The notes beneath the pieces were generated by a model. It saw only the letters and a list, made by a program, of their open reading frames with translations, was not told the origin of the DNA and ran no database searches. A program made the translations under genes and the position numbers. From Arbacia lixula (taxonomy: Eukaryota; Echinodermata; Echinoidea; Arbacioida; Arbaciidae), in the NCBI GenBank assembly GCA_963669155.1, contig OZ022595.1, positions 17,685,813 through 17,749,812 of the forward strand: DNA of 64,000 bases, given 5' to 3'. Shown piece by piece: positions 26,484 through 38,400 of this stretch (position 1 is the stretch's first letter; every line of letters starts with the position of its first letter).

Positions 26484-27042
26484 GGGTTACTAAGTTAGAA
26501 AAATAAGTTCCCACTAATCTATGTAAAGTTATCCACTGAAAACGAATTTCACATTTGTTTGCCCCAATAAAGTCTCATTTTGGTGAATATTTGAAAAAAA
26601 CGCATACCTCCACGTGACGTCAGAGGAGTCAAATGCCATAAAAGACTCCGGTGTTCAACTTAGATTGTACGGAAGTCAACAATAGACCATTTTCGTAATG
26701 TATTCACAACTTTCCTCCTAACTGCATAGTAACCAGTTATTGCATTCACTTGTATCTTGTCCTTCAGATTCAATGGATGGAATGCACTTTGAATCCATTA
26801 GTTGTTGCTACTCGGACAAACCTCGGACAAGCTTTGGGGCTCCCATTGATAACGTATTGATAATGGCATGAATAAACTATTTTATTCACGCCATTGGCAT
26901 TTCTGGCATTTTTTACTTTTCTGACGTCACTGGAGGTGTGCGTTTTTTCAAATTTTCGTCAAAATGAGAATTTATTGCGGCAAACAAATGTGAAAATATT
27001 ACATAGATTAGTGGGAACTTATTTTTCTAATTCTAGTAACCC
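26484..27042. mobile_element. Non-autonomous element with long inverted ends, copy 2
   Basis: The ends GGGTTACTAAGTTAGAAAAA and, reversed, GGGTTACTAGAATTAGAAAA frame the same long inverted arms as 1610-2145. It lies about 620 bp past the BBS9 stop codon, possibly inside the 3' UTR. Confidence 0.75.
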
Positions 27043-27657
27043 TTTAAAAAAGTTCCATAATGAACATGCACGTTTGACAGACGGTGCTAAATTCTTGCTA
27101 GTTACTATGGTTTAGACCACAAGCACTTTCATTATTGCACCTTTTTGAAGTGTACGCCTATAATCAAACATTTCTGATTAAACGCCATTAAATTTATATA
27201 AACCGTGGTCTAATCCTACAAAAACTCTTTTATGATTTTGGGCCAAAGTGTTTACAATAAAAGGAGACACCACTTTGGCAAACTGCAATATTTCAGGACA
27301 ATCCCCACAAAATGTGATTCTTCAAATAAGAAAGGGAGATGATGAGGTATGACAGATAGTGCAAAAGTTTACCTCTGCTATATGACATGTATGTACAAGT
27401 AGCACAAGTCTCATTCAGATGTAAAATCCTCCCCTAAACCATACCTCTTTTATCATGAAGACACGTTTAACAGAAATACCATGACTGAGTGTAAAGCAGG
27501 TCTAATTTCTGCTGCAGATTAACTTAGGTGGAACCTCAACAGATACCAGCACTCCAGGGGGAAAAAAAAAAATGATTTTTTTTTTTTTTATGCCGTGCTA
27601 AGGGAAGGCTTTGAATCTCCAAGCGTCTGTTTGTGAGTCAGTACTGAAGGCTGTCTG

Positions 27658-30600
27658 TTACAAGGCTATTGACTCCGGAGAGCTCCTTCCCATGCTGCTG
27701 AGATCCGAGTCGGGGGCTTCAAAGTCTGGCTCCTCCCGGTGTTTAGAGCTCTTCTTCTTCTTCTTCTTCTTCTTAAGAGGTTGTAAAGCAGGCAACGCTT
27801 GTCCTCCAACTACACACACACAGGGGAAGCAATCAAAGGATTAACTCTATATTTGCCATGTGTGTATTTTGCAGCATTTATGTACAGAAAGCCTACAGCG
27901 TATCAGTTTGTCTGGCACATTAAAGGGTAATAAGAAATAGATCATCATTTTTTGTAACATTTCTTTGTTTATCAATGCAAAACATACAACCATTTTAATG
28001 ACCACATTAATATAAAAAAGCAACACCAGAATGATCAGAAAGTAAAGAAATATTGGCAAAAATACAGATCACACCCATGGTCCTCACAGCCCCACTACCT
28101 GCCTATTACCCTCTCATCCCCCTAACTTACCAGTTGCACCCCCCAGTGGTGGTAGGGAGGTACCAGCCCGCACCCCTGGTCCTCCTAGGTCCGGTAGGTC
28201 CCCAAGGCTGGCCTGGCTCCTTGGTGAGGTCAGGGCGGGCTCTAGACCGTTGCCGAGTGAGCGGGGACTTGCTTCAGACTTTGGTGCAAGGTCTGGTTGT
28301 TGAGAAGGAGGGAGAAGGGGGTTCTGGGGTAGAGATGACTGCTTGGTAAGTTGAGCTGGAGTAGTGGACGGTATAGGACCATTGGAGGCAGCGGGACTGG
28401 ATGCAATAATCGAAGAAAAAAACAGAATCTTACACAATAATTAGGATAAAATATCTAAGAACATGTGTTTAAGACTTTGTGTACCAGATAAACTGCTACT
28501 CTATGATATTTGTGTGTATTACTTTATGCAAAAAATGATGTATGAATCTTGCTATCCTAAGGCTAGTTCAATGAGCCTTGGCCTTTGAATTCTACTGATA
28601 CACAGAAGAAATCATATTCACTTTTCATGGTATTCAAATGTAAGAAGTTTTATTGGAATTCTTTGAAAACACTGAGGGTAATTTGCATTAATTTGCATTC
28701 TCATAAGTTATCTGCAATCATAGGATTCCCATGGTGTTGCCAAGATGGGCATCATACTAGTCCAGGTGGAGAGGTCTGAATTAAGACCAGGATTGGAATC
28801 AACCCTTTGGTTAGCACACACTGCTTACCTTTTGTTTGGTGTTGCCACATCCTCATCAAAGAAGTCCTTAGTCTTCTGTCTAGAAGTTGTGTCTGTCACT
28901 GTCGAAGATCTCTCTCCTGAAGAAAAAGGCAACACATACAAGCTTTATCAATATCATCTTTGTTAGATCACTGTAACCCTATGCACATTTCACACCATTT
29001 TACCATTTTCCCGGGTAAAGAAGAGCCACACTCTAATGCATGTTAAAGATTCCACTTCACTTTTCGATTATAAGCAGGGTAAACATCCAGACAGAAACCA
29101 TCATCTAAACCATACTAAATAGCATGAATTAAGCCTCCTACATTAAACACAAACATTCATTATTGAGCCTTCTTGAAGTGTATGCGATAAATCAGGTGTA
29201 CTTATTTGCCTGTGTGCCATAAAAAATTGCTAAGCCCATGGACTAAATCTAAAATTCCTTTGTGAATTTGCACCAAAGAGTTCCCTCTAACCTGGGGCTT
29301 GTCCTTCAATCTGCAGCCGCGCTCCCTTGGCCAGCTTCTCGGTCACCTGCATAATGTGTTTCTTGAGCTTGGACATGTCTGTGGTCATGGTCAGCGGGCT
29401 GGGGTTGATGGCCTGGTCCTTGGCAGACTTGGCCAGACATGTCCGCAGCAGATTGGTGACCGATGCATCCACCACCTCCTCCCAGCCCTGTGCAGAGGGG
29501 AGAGAGGAACAGCTTGGCCGTGGTTTACTTCGGAAAGCAAAGTAACCTTCAGTTTTAGGCATTGCTCACTATTTGATTTCCGGGCTTTGTGAACCCTAAT
29601 CCAGTTAGGATATCAAAATTTGCCATGGAAATGCAGAAGCCAAAGGGGGATGGCTTTTTTATGTCCTATACGGTATTATCAGTTTATTCCAAGCCTGCTG
29701 TTTAATGTCCAAACAGCAGGAAGTTGTGCTACTTAGTATCTGAGTCAAAAAAAATCCAGCCATATCCCAAATTAACATACAAAACAAATTTGTAGTCCTA
29801 ATTTGCCACTGACAGCACCATCACCATCACTATTATCACTATCATCACCACCACCATCACCACCCTCACCATCACCGCCCTCACCATCACCACCCTCACC
29901 ATCACCACCACCACCATCACCACCACCACCATCACCATCACCATCACCACCATCACCATCACCATCACCACCAGTACCATCACCACCACCACCATCGCCA
30001 TCACCGCCCTCACCATCACCACCACCATCACCACCACCATCACCACCATCACCACCACCACCACCACCATCACCACCACCATCACCACCATCACCACCAC
30101 CACCACCACCACCACCACCACCATCACCACCACCACCACCACTATCACCACCACCATCACCACCACCACCACCACTATCACCACCACCATCACCACCACC
30201 ACCCATCACCACCACCCTCACTACCATCACCCCCACCACCACCACCATCACCACCATCATCACCACCACATCACCATCACCATCCCCACCACTATCCCAA
30301 ATCTCACCTGGTCTCCATCACAATGCACTTGCCCTGAAAGGCTGGCCTCCAGTATCTCCTTCTCCGTTTCGCTGAACCCATGAGCCAGCGCCAGGAGGGT
30401 AGTGGTGATGCTGGTTGCACAGCTGAGGCCCAAGGAGCAGCGAACTAGTGCCTTCTGGTTTTCATCCACTCCTTCTGCCAGCTTGAGTATCTGCAGAACA
30501 GAGTTATTCCATGATGCAGTGTCATTAACCCTATCTGTGCCAGACAAAATGTTACTCTGTAAGATATGTGCGTATTCCTAGGGTGGTATTCCAGAACGAT

Positions 30601-32442
30601 CTTAAATGCTAACTTAAAGATTGTCCGTCCCTTTTGCAAGCTTAAAATTTGAAATCGTCTATCACGATCGTAAATTGAAGAAAGTGTGATTCAAGACCAT
30701 TTCTAAGAATCTAGCATGTTGAAGCTTTTTGGATATGTAAAAAATTTCAGCCGTTAAATTTCAAACCGACTTTTTTCGTACTACGAAAAAAGTATTAGTC
30801 TTTGTTACAGTATCTATGTGGTTATTATACGTGTGTGAAATCCCAATTTTATGAGTACCTTCCAAACTTTGGGGATGATTCCTTCCATAGAACAATTTTT
30901 TTCCATAATGCGTTTTATAATTTAATAAACAGATTGATCAATAAAGCAGATATTTCAACACAAACTCTAAGATTCTCCTAAGTGGTATTCCAGAACGATC
31001 TTCAATTCCATTTCATTGCCGATATAAATAAATGGCTACATAGTAATATTTGAGAATAACTGTATAAAAATGAATACCTGCAATGGGAGCTGAGTGTAGA
31101 TCCAACCCAAGCTATCCATAGTTTCAATACATCATTCATTGCCCACGACAGCTAGTGCCAATATAAGGCACATGGTTGAACTTATCGCAAAACAACAAAA
31201 GATTGCCTGCATAAAAGAAGGGCTTCACCGTTTGTTTGACCAAGATCAAGCAAACTTTATACCATATGAGCGAATATATTTTTATGGATTTTATTCCCGC
31301 AGCTTTCAAGAATCACTGGAGGGTCAGAAATTTAGCAACATGCAAAATACTACTGAATGATATGGAATAAATTTGAGGGGCAGAAATATTTTTGTTATTG
31401 AACGTATTGATATAGCATTGTCACACACAGCAGTGAATGTATATTTTCTCCCAGTTTTGTCACATGTGTCTATTCGTGCAGTAAGTTGCAGGTGCAAGCT
31501 GTTATTGGGCAATGAACATAAACCCTTTTCTCACTAGGTTTTCTTAGCCCTGTACTATCCTTAGCCCCGTACTATTTTTTGAAGCGTTTCACACTGGCAT
31601 TTCTTAGCCCCGTACTATTTCTGAAACCCGGCTAGCTGTTCTCACTCAAAATCGTTAGCCCCGGACTTTCTTGACAGCTTATGAATATTTATTTTTATTA
31701 ATTGAGAGCTGACATCGCATTTCCTTAGCCCCGTACTATTTTTCGTTTCTGTTCTCACTTGCGCTCTTAGCCCCGAACTATTTGGCTTGGCCCTGCAATT
31801 GCGGGGTTAGCCCTGCTTTTTTGCAGGGCCAAATAATCCTGGATTATTGGTGGGGCTAGCCCACTTTGGTAAAAACCAGTGAGAACAGAAAGTGGTCTAA
31901 GCTTAGCCCCGTACTATAGGTGGGGCTAAGGCCCCTCCTTAGTGTGAAAAGCATAATAGAGGTTGCCAGAGTGACCAATGCCCACAGCCAGCCCCCCCTC
32001 CCACCCCCCCCCCTCCGGCCCTCTCCGTCCGAGTTACTGACCTGCCTGTACGTCCCTTCCAGGAGGGTGTCCAGGTTGTTGAGTGGGGACGGGGTCTTGT
32101 CCTTGAATCTGGTCAGGAGTCTCCTCTGAATGGCTCTGAACTGCTTGGCCCTCTGGTCTAGCAGCTCCTTGTACCGCTCAGCGTGGACACGCAGCTGTCA
32201 GACAAGCAGACGGGATGTAATTAAACAGTCAGACCAGCTAACAACTGACCAAGCAATCAATTGATCAATTTATCATTGGAGGTAAAATTCATACAAGCAT
32301 ACACTTCACAAAAAAAGACACATATGCAGACACATTCAAACTCACAAGTGCATAAAAAAGAGGGAGATAACAAAGAGAGCAAGAGGGAGATTGATATAAA
32401 GGGAGAGAGAGAGAGAGAGAGAGAGAGGAAGAGAGAGGAAGA

Positions 32443-32473
<31 letters not shown>

Positions 32474-35400
32474 GAAGAGAGGGACACTGATGAACAGAGA
32501 GAGGACTGATGAGAGATAACAATATAGATGGAAGTATACAGTGGAGCCTGAGATCAAATGCACAGTGATTGCAATCAGCTCCATACATTGATTGCAATCT
32601 GACTGCAATCAAATGAGATTGAGATCAAATGCACAGTGATTGCAATCACATGCAATCAGCTCCATACATTGATTGCAATCTGACTGCAATCAAATGAGAT
32701 TGAGATCAAATGCAGTGATTGCAATCACATGCAATCAGCTCCATACATTGATTGCAATCTGACTGCAATCAAATGAGATTGAGATCAAATGCACAGTGAT
32801 TGCAATCACATGCAATCAGCTCCATACATTGACTGCAATCTGACTGCAATCAAATGAGATTGAGATCAAATGCACAGTGATTGCAATCACATGCAATCAG
32901 CTCCATACATTGACTGCAATCTGACTGCAATCAAATGAGATTGAGATCAAATGCACAGTGATTGCAATCACATGCAATCAGCTCCATACATTGACTGCAA
33001 TCTGCAGGCATGAGAATTTTCCGATTTTTATCGGAATTCCGATTTTTTTACATCAAAATCTGTGGTCGCCGAGTTCGATGTGAATTTGAAATAATATTTG
33101 GGGGGTAGGGTCTGGGGGGTCAAGTCATTTTTACACTCAGAAACTATAAAAGTACTTCACCATTTCGAGTGAAATCATTGCGTAGCAAGTCACCGCGAGG
33201 CTGAATCCTTACCGGGCCGCGCCCCGGGAACGCGCCTCACTGATCGATTTGTTCGCACGGAGCGCGAGATTGCACCGCAGATGCACACCACACGAGCTTC
33301 GGTCGCACCACTGCTGCACTGATCGTGTGAGCCACTGAACTGATTCAGTGGTGCGCGCGCGAGCGCGACCGAAAATCGTGTAGCATGTGTGCGGTGGCTT
33401 TCAGTCTCATAAACAGCCGTAATGATGCTGTTTCGTTACACTCCACAATGTTCGCATCTTGGAGAGAAATTGACAGCATCGTAACGGCTGGTTTTTCAGA
33501 CTATGCAGTATCAAAATGGCGGCATCCAAGCCGAAGTTCGTCGATCGCGATGGGGGAGAAGCGGACCCGAAAGAGATTGATAAATCCGTCAAAAATAGAT
33601 GGAACTGGTCGTGGTGTGACCGTGTATTTTTGGAAGGCACTCCTGATCAACATTTAGTTGGGGATTGTTTTCGTAAGCTGTACAATCCCGGTGAAGCTTG
33701 GTGCTTATGGTGCAATGACGGCATAAGGTATGGCAACGGAGGTCTTAAAACACTGCGTCAGCATGCCACTGGAGACAAACACAAGAAGAGATACCGTGAA
33801 AGAAGGACCAACTACTGCCTAAACTTTGGTAATTTGAATACTTTGTTTGTGAATAATTACTTTACATGACATTAATTTTAAAGTTAAGCTTACTAACTTC
33901 GTGAACTTTATCTTTATTGATGATTATGATTGAATGATAAGTCTAGATCTTGATCTTATTAATTTGATGTTGGGCTTCATCAATGACAATGACTAGTCTA
34001 TGTTTTAAGTTTATCATTGTTTTGCCACCACCCTTGGGGCAAGTCACGATGGTCCGAGGTATGGAGTGACACAAGCCCCAGGGGTGAGCCAGACTACCAA
34101 GCCATCGGGTGGTCTGTAAGGGCATGAATGATTGATGGGTACCCAAGGGCATAGTCTAGACTGGGGCCCAGGCCAGGGTGCACGTGCACCCCCCCCCCCC
34201 TTCCCCCCCGCCGAGCCATAGGAGTTCCACCCCAACAGCAAAAAAGAAATTTGCACCACCTATTTTTGCTTTCAATTCCTGATTTTCTTAACATGAGTTC
34301 CACCTCCATCATGATCCCTAAGATGTTAACCTCCCTGGCCGATATGTGCACCTCCCCATGCCATGTCCAAACCCGCCTACGCCCTTGTACGCGCTACATG
34401 TACCATAACGTCTTAAGCCGGGCAAATAAAAAAAAAATAACATGTTTCTTGTCCCCGCTCTTTTCCATTTTGAGGCCGCAATGTATTTTTTAGTTTTCAA
34501 AATACTAACATGACTGAGGAAAAATGTGGAAAATGGGTACAAATCTGGTGGAAAACAACTTCCTTATTTTCCTCATACTCTTCCACTCTTGTCTTTGGGG
34601 TGTAGCGACTTCACTACCCGTGAATATAGCTGTAATTTGTATTAATGTTGAACGTTGGGTCGATCATAGAAATTCTTTTGAGTGCTGTCATGTGGGTTAT
34701 TTTGAATTTCATAAACTCGGGATATGGCGGTCATTTTGAAAAAAAAAAGCCGGTTTCAAAAACCCGGACGAGAAACGTGTTATTTTTTACTTGGCCTATT
34801 ATGTTAATTGATGTCTTTGATGACAAAGTTCTGTGATTTCATTATTATTTTTAAAATCAATTTTAATAGTTTTGCATGTTTTTTGTACATTTACTAACAC
34901 ATTTTGTTTTTATTTCCATCATTCATAATTATATTTATCATCGTTTGAATGCTTATTTTCATTGACTGTTTTGTTTTGTTTCAGACAATTGATGCATGTA
35001 TCCATGTGAACATGTTGACACATTGTGAGCAGCGCTGCAGAGCAGTACCAGAAAGTAAATATTAAAACAAGTGATATTTTCATGATCTCAACACTAACAG
35101 CATTCTTCCATGTTCTGAATTACTAATGATGATGGTACTTGACATTATTTTGTGAATACTTTCTAACTTAACAATATTTACATGTATATGTACTTCGGCT
35201 GATCACAATTAATTTTGAGTTTCCTGTAACCCGTCCAAAATTGAAAATCACAAAATGTTTAATTATTCTATTTTCATTCTCTATTCTCTCTTTTAAAATA
35301 AGTTTTCATGACTTCTTTTTACTGCATTCTTTGTTCAATCATGTCAACAGTAATAATGACAAAAGAGCATGCGTGTACCTGTACCTTCACTTTGATGAAA

Positions 35401-38400
35401 TGAAAGAATTCTGAGAAATAATTAAATGCAACCAGCCATCCAAACACAATGATAAACATTGGCAACACTTATCTCAAAATAAAAGAAAAAAAAAAGATAA
35501 TTAAAAGTCACCTTGTATCTTTTTTCAAACCAAGGATACTTGGAATTAATTTACAATAGCTGTACTGTATCACTTTAACAATCACTATTAATATTCATCG
35601 TTGTTTGTGTGTGGGTTTGCCTGTGTGTGTGTGTGTGTGGGGGGGGGGGGTTGGGGTGGGGGAGATATGGTATCCATTGAAAATATTGAAATATATTTCA
35701 TCTTGAAAAAAGGGATGACTTACTAAATATTAAATTTGCTTTACACAGGTCAATCCTCTACAGGTCAATCCTCCACCAGTTCTGGGCCATATGGACTGAA
35801 TCCCCTGCTACAGGTCCCTCAAGTAGAAAGAAAGACATCAACTGATCCAAAGCCCCTTGTCACTATGGCAGATAGATCTGCAAAGGCACAGGTACGGTAC
35901 ATTTATTTTGTATAGTTAAAAGTAACAGTCATTCGTTTTAATGATTGAGCATAAATTTCCCTATGGGCATAGTGAATTTTGCCAAATAATGTAATTGATA
36001 GCAGATTGAAGATTTACAGGGTTTGGTCCATTATTATGTATGTTTTTCATTTTTGTGAGGTCAACCTTTCATTTCAAGACTTCTGTTGAGCCTCATAACA
36101 GCTCAGGGCCCAAATCCATATCTCGAAACCTACAATAAATTTTGAGATGAATTTTCAGTTACCATCAGAAAAATATGGGCTGTCTGAAATCCAAATCTCA
36201 GAATCTTGTACTTATTAATAGTAAGGCCCCTATTATTATAATGCCAAAAGTTTGACTAATTTTAATTGTATTATTCTTTGTGTTATTTTAATTGACAGGC
36301 CTTAGTTCTGGGTACTCTGGCAGAACATTCGATGCCATTCACAATGGCACCAGTTATAATAGAGACGGCTAAGACCCTTGCTAAAGACAAGAAGACTCTT
36401 GATGGGCTGTCTATGGACAGAACTACTGCATCGTACAAGATGAAGTACGGATTAAAGAAAACAATTCTGCAGAAGACGCTTGCCAATATTTCCACATGCC
36501 CATTTTCACTCAACATTGATGAGGCAACAAGTGCCAACAACAAGAAGGTACTTGCTATATTAGTGAGCTATTACTCAGAAGCGGACAATCGTGTCGTAGT
36601 GGAGCACCTGGCTTCGATCGAGATGTTGAAGGTCAATGCTGAATCCCTGTACAACAGTTTAGTGCAGCTGTTTGAAGAACATGGAATACCGTGGGAGAAT
36701 CTTGTCTCCATCCTGATGGACTCGTGTGCTGTGATGCGTGGAAACAAGTCAGGTGAGAATTTTGTTTTAAATTTCAACTGGGGGTCTTTCTGCTTGGATA
36801 AGGGAGTAGATGTTTCTTTTCTGCAGGTCCATCATGTGGGTGGTATTCCTTTGTGTCTTTTCTCAAGTTGTAGCGAGGTTTCCATAGCAACTCTAGGTAG
36901 CCGGAGGATGGCATCCTTATGATGTGATTGAAGGGTTAACCAGGTAAAAAGTTAATTGCTCTGTACATCATTTGTGTTTTGCAGGTTTTGAAAAGAGAAT
37001 AAGGGATAACAAGGCACCGCAGATGCTAGATATAGATGGTGACATATGCCATCATATACACAATGCCACCAAGATGTTCTGCAAGCCCTTTGAGAAGTAC
37101 GTAGAGAAGCTCTTCAATGATTTGCACAACGATATGAAGTGGTCGCCAGATTTACGACAGGCCTTGGGTGACATATGTGAGCTGATTGGAATATCTTTTA
37201 CTATGCCAGACCGCTTCTTAGAACATAGGTAAGCAAAGCATTATCCAGAATTTTGAAATAGGGTGTCAATCATGGTCCAAAATACCTAGCTCTACAAGAT
37301 CAGGTGGCCACTTCCTATTCACTCCATTTTAAAAGTCAGAAAAATTAAAATCAGGGTGTCCAGAGTGACACACTTCTGGCTAATGCCTTGTAGGTGTGAA
37401 GTGAACATTTTTCAATAAAGATCAAAATGATCAACTTAAGAATGTACATCAAGGTGCAGACAGAATTTTATCTATTGTATCATTCTTGGAAAAAAAATTA
37501 ACGGTACATTGCCATTAAATGATGAAAAAAAGATACAATTCTGCACCTCAATCAGAATATAAATGTTCACTGAAATTTGTGTTTGTGTCTTGATTTTCAT
37601 CCATGGAATTGTTCTTTTTTCTTCTTTTATTTCAAATTGTTACAGATGGCTGTCATGCTATGATGTAGCAGTGTCAACCCTGCGCATGTTTGATGCGCTT
37701 CAGATATTCTATCATGGATTTCTACCGTCGGATATGAAACTGACCTACAAGTCGCAGCTGGTTGGGTTGTATCGAAAGCATGGATTAAGTGATGAAGATA
37801 GGGACAAGATCAGAGAGATTCATAAAATGCTGACAGCGAAGAAGCTCACAGAAGATGGTGCTAACCGAAAGAAGAGGATCTACGAGAAAATTCTCTACAC
37901 ATCACCGAAGACCCTCCTGATACTTCACTTGTACAAATCTGCACTGCCACAACTAAAGTCGTATGTTGTGCTGTTTCAGTCAAAGGAACCGCTCATTCAC
38001 AAAGTCTATGATGAAGTGGAAACACTCTACATCAAGTTCTTGTCCTGTTACATGAAGCAAGAATATTTGATTGGACTAAGTACTAGACAACTTATGGAAC
38101 TTGATCTTGATGACGACAGTAAGTATCTTGCCCAGGGTGACATCTTCTTTGGCTCAGCAGCATCAAAGATAATCAAGCAGCGAGGAGCAAAGGATAAGAC
38201 TGTGGTTGAGTTTCTTGAGAAGACATCAGCAGCCTACAAGGAATGTGGGAAATGCTTACAGCGGAAGTTGCCTCTTGCAAATAAAAATTTGCAAGCCATA
38301 TCAGCCATTGACCCTGCAGCTAGAGGTCATAGTGTCAGCTGCAAGTGGATGAAGCGGTTGAAAGACATGATGCCTATCCCTCTCACTGATGATGAGAGAG

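Larger units (their letters stand above)
20209..27657. other. Region without recognised coding sequence (PGRP 5' side to BBS9 3' side)
   Basis: No exon with a recognisable product was found on either strand. It holds a poly-C tract near 21774-21793, repeated TTTTATCTC words at 21200-21770, several miniature elements and a large CA tract. The AT-rich 25250-27650 part lies just downstream of the BBS9 stop on the - strand and may be BBS9 3' UTR. AATAAA on that strand occurs at 26976-26971 and 26886-26881, both inside a transposon copy. Confidence 0.5.

Noticed and set aside
29772..30269. Long Gly/Asp-rich and Val/Met-rich open frames on the - strand and a Pro/Ser frame on the + strand
   Set aside because: They read through the CCA/TCA triplet repeat in a BBS9 intron; any frame of such a repeat stays open.
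33943..34542. Several - strand frames inside the transposon
   Set aside because: They lie in the first transposase intron, oppose the transposase, and include poly-C/poly-G runs; no motif is seen.
34985..35056. Possible extra transposase exon after TTTTGTTTCAG
   Set aside because: It is open only in phase 0, while the preceding exon ends in phase 1 at a good donor that joins 35749 directly in frame.
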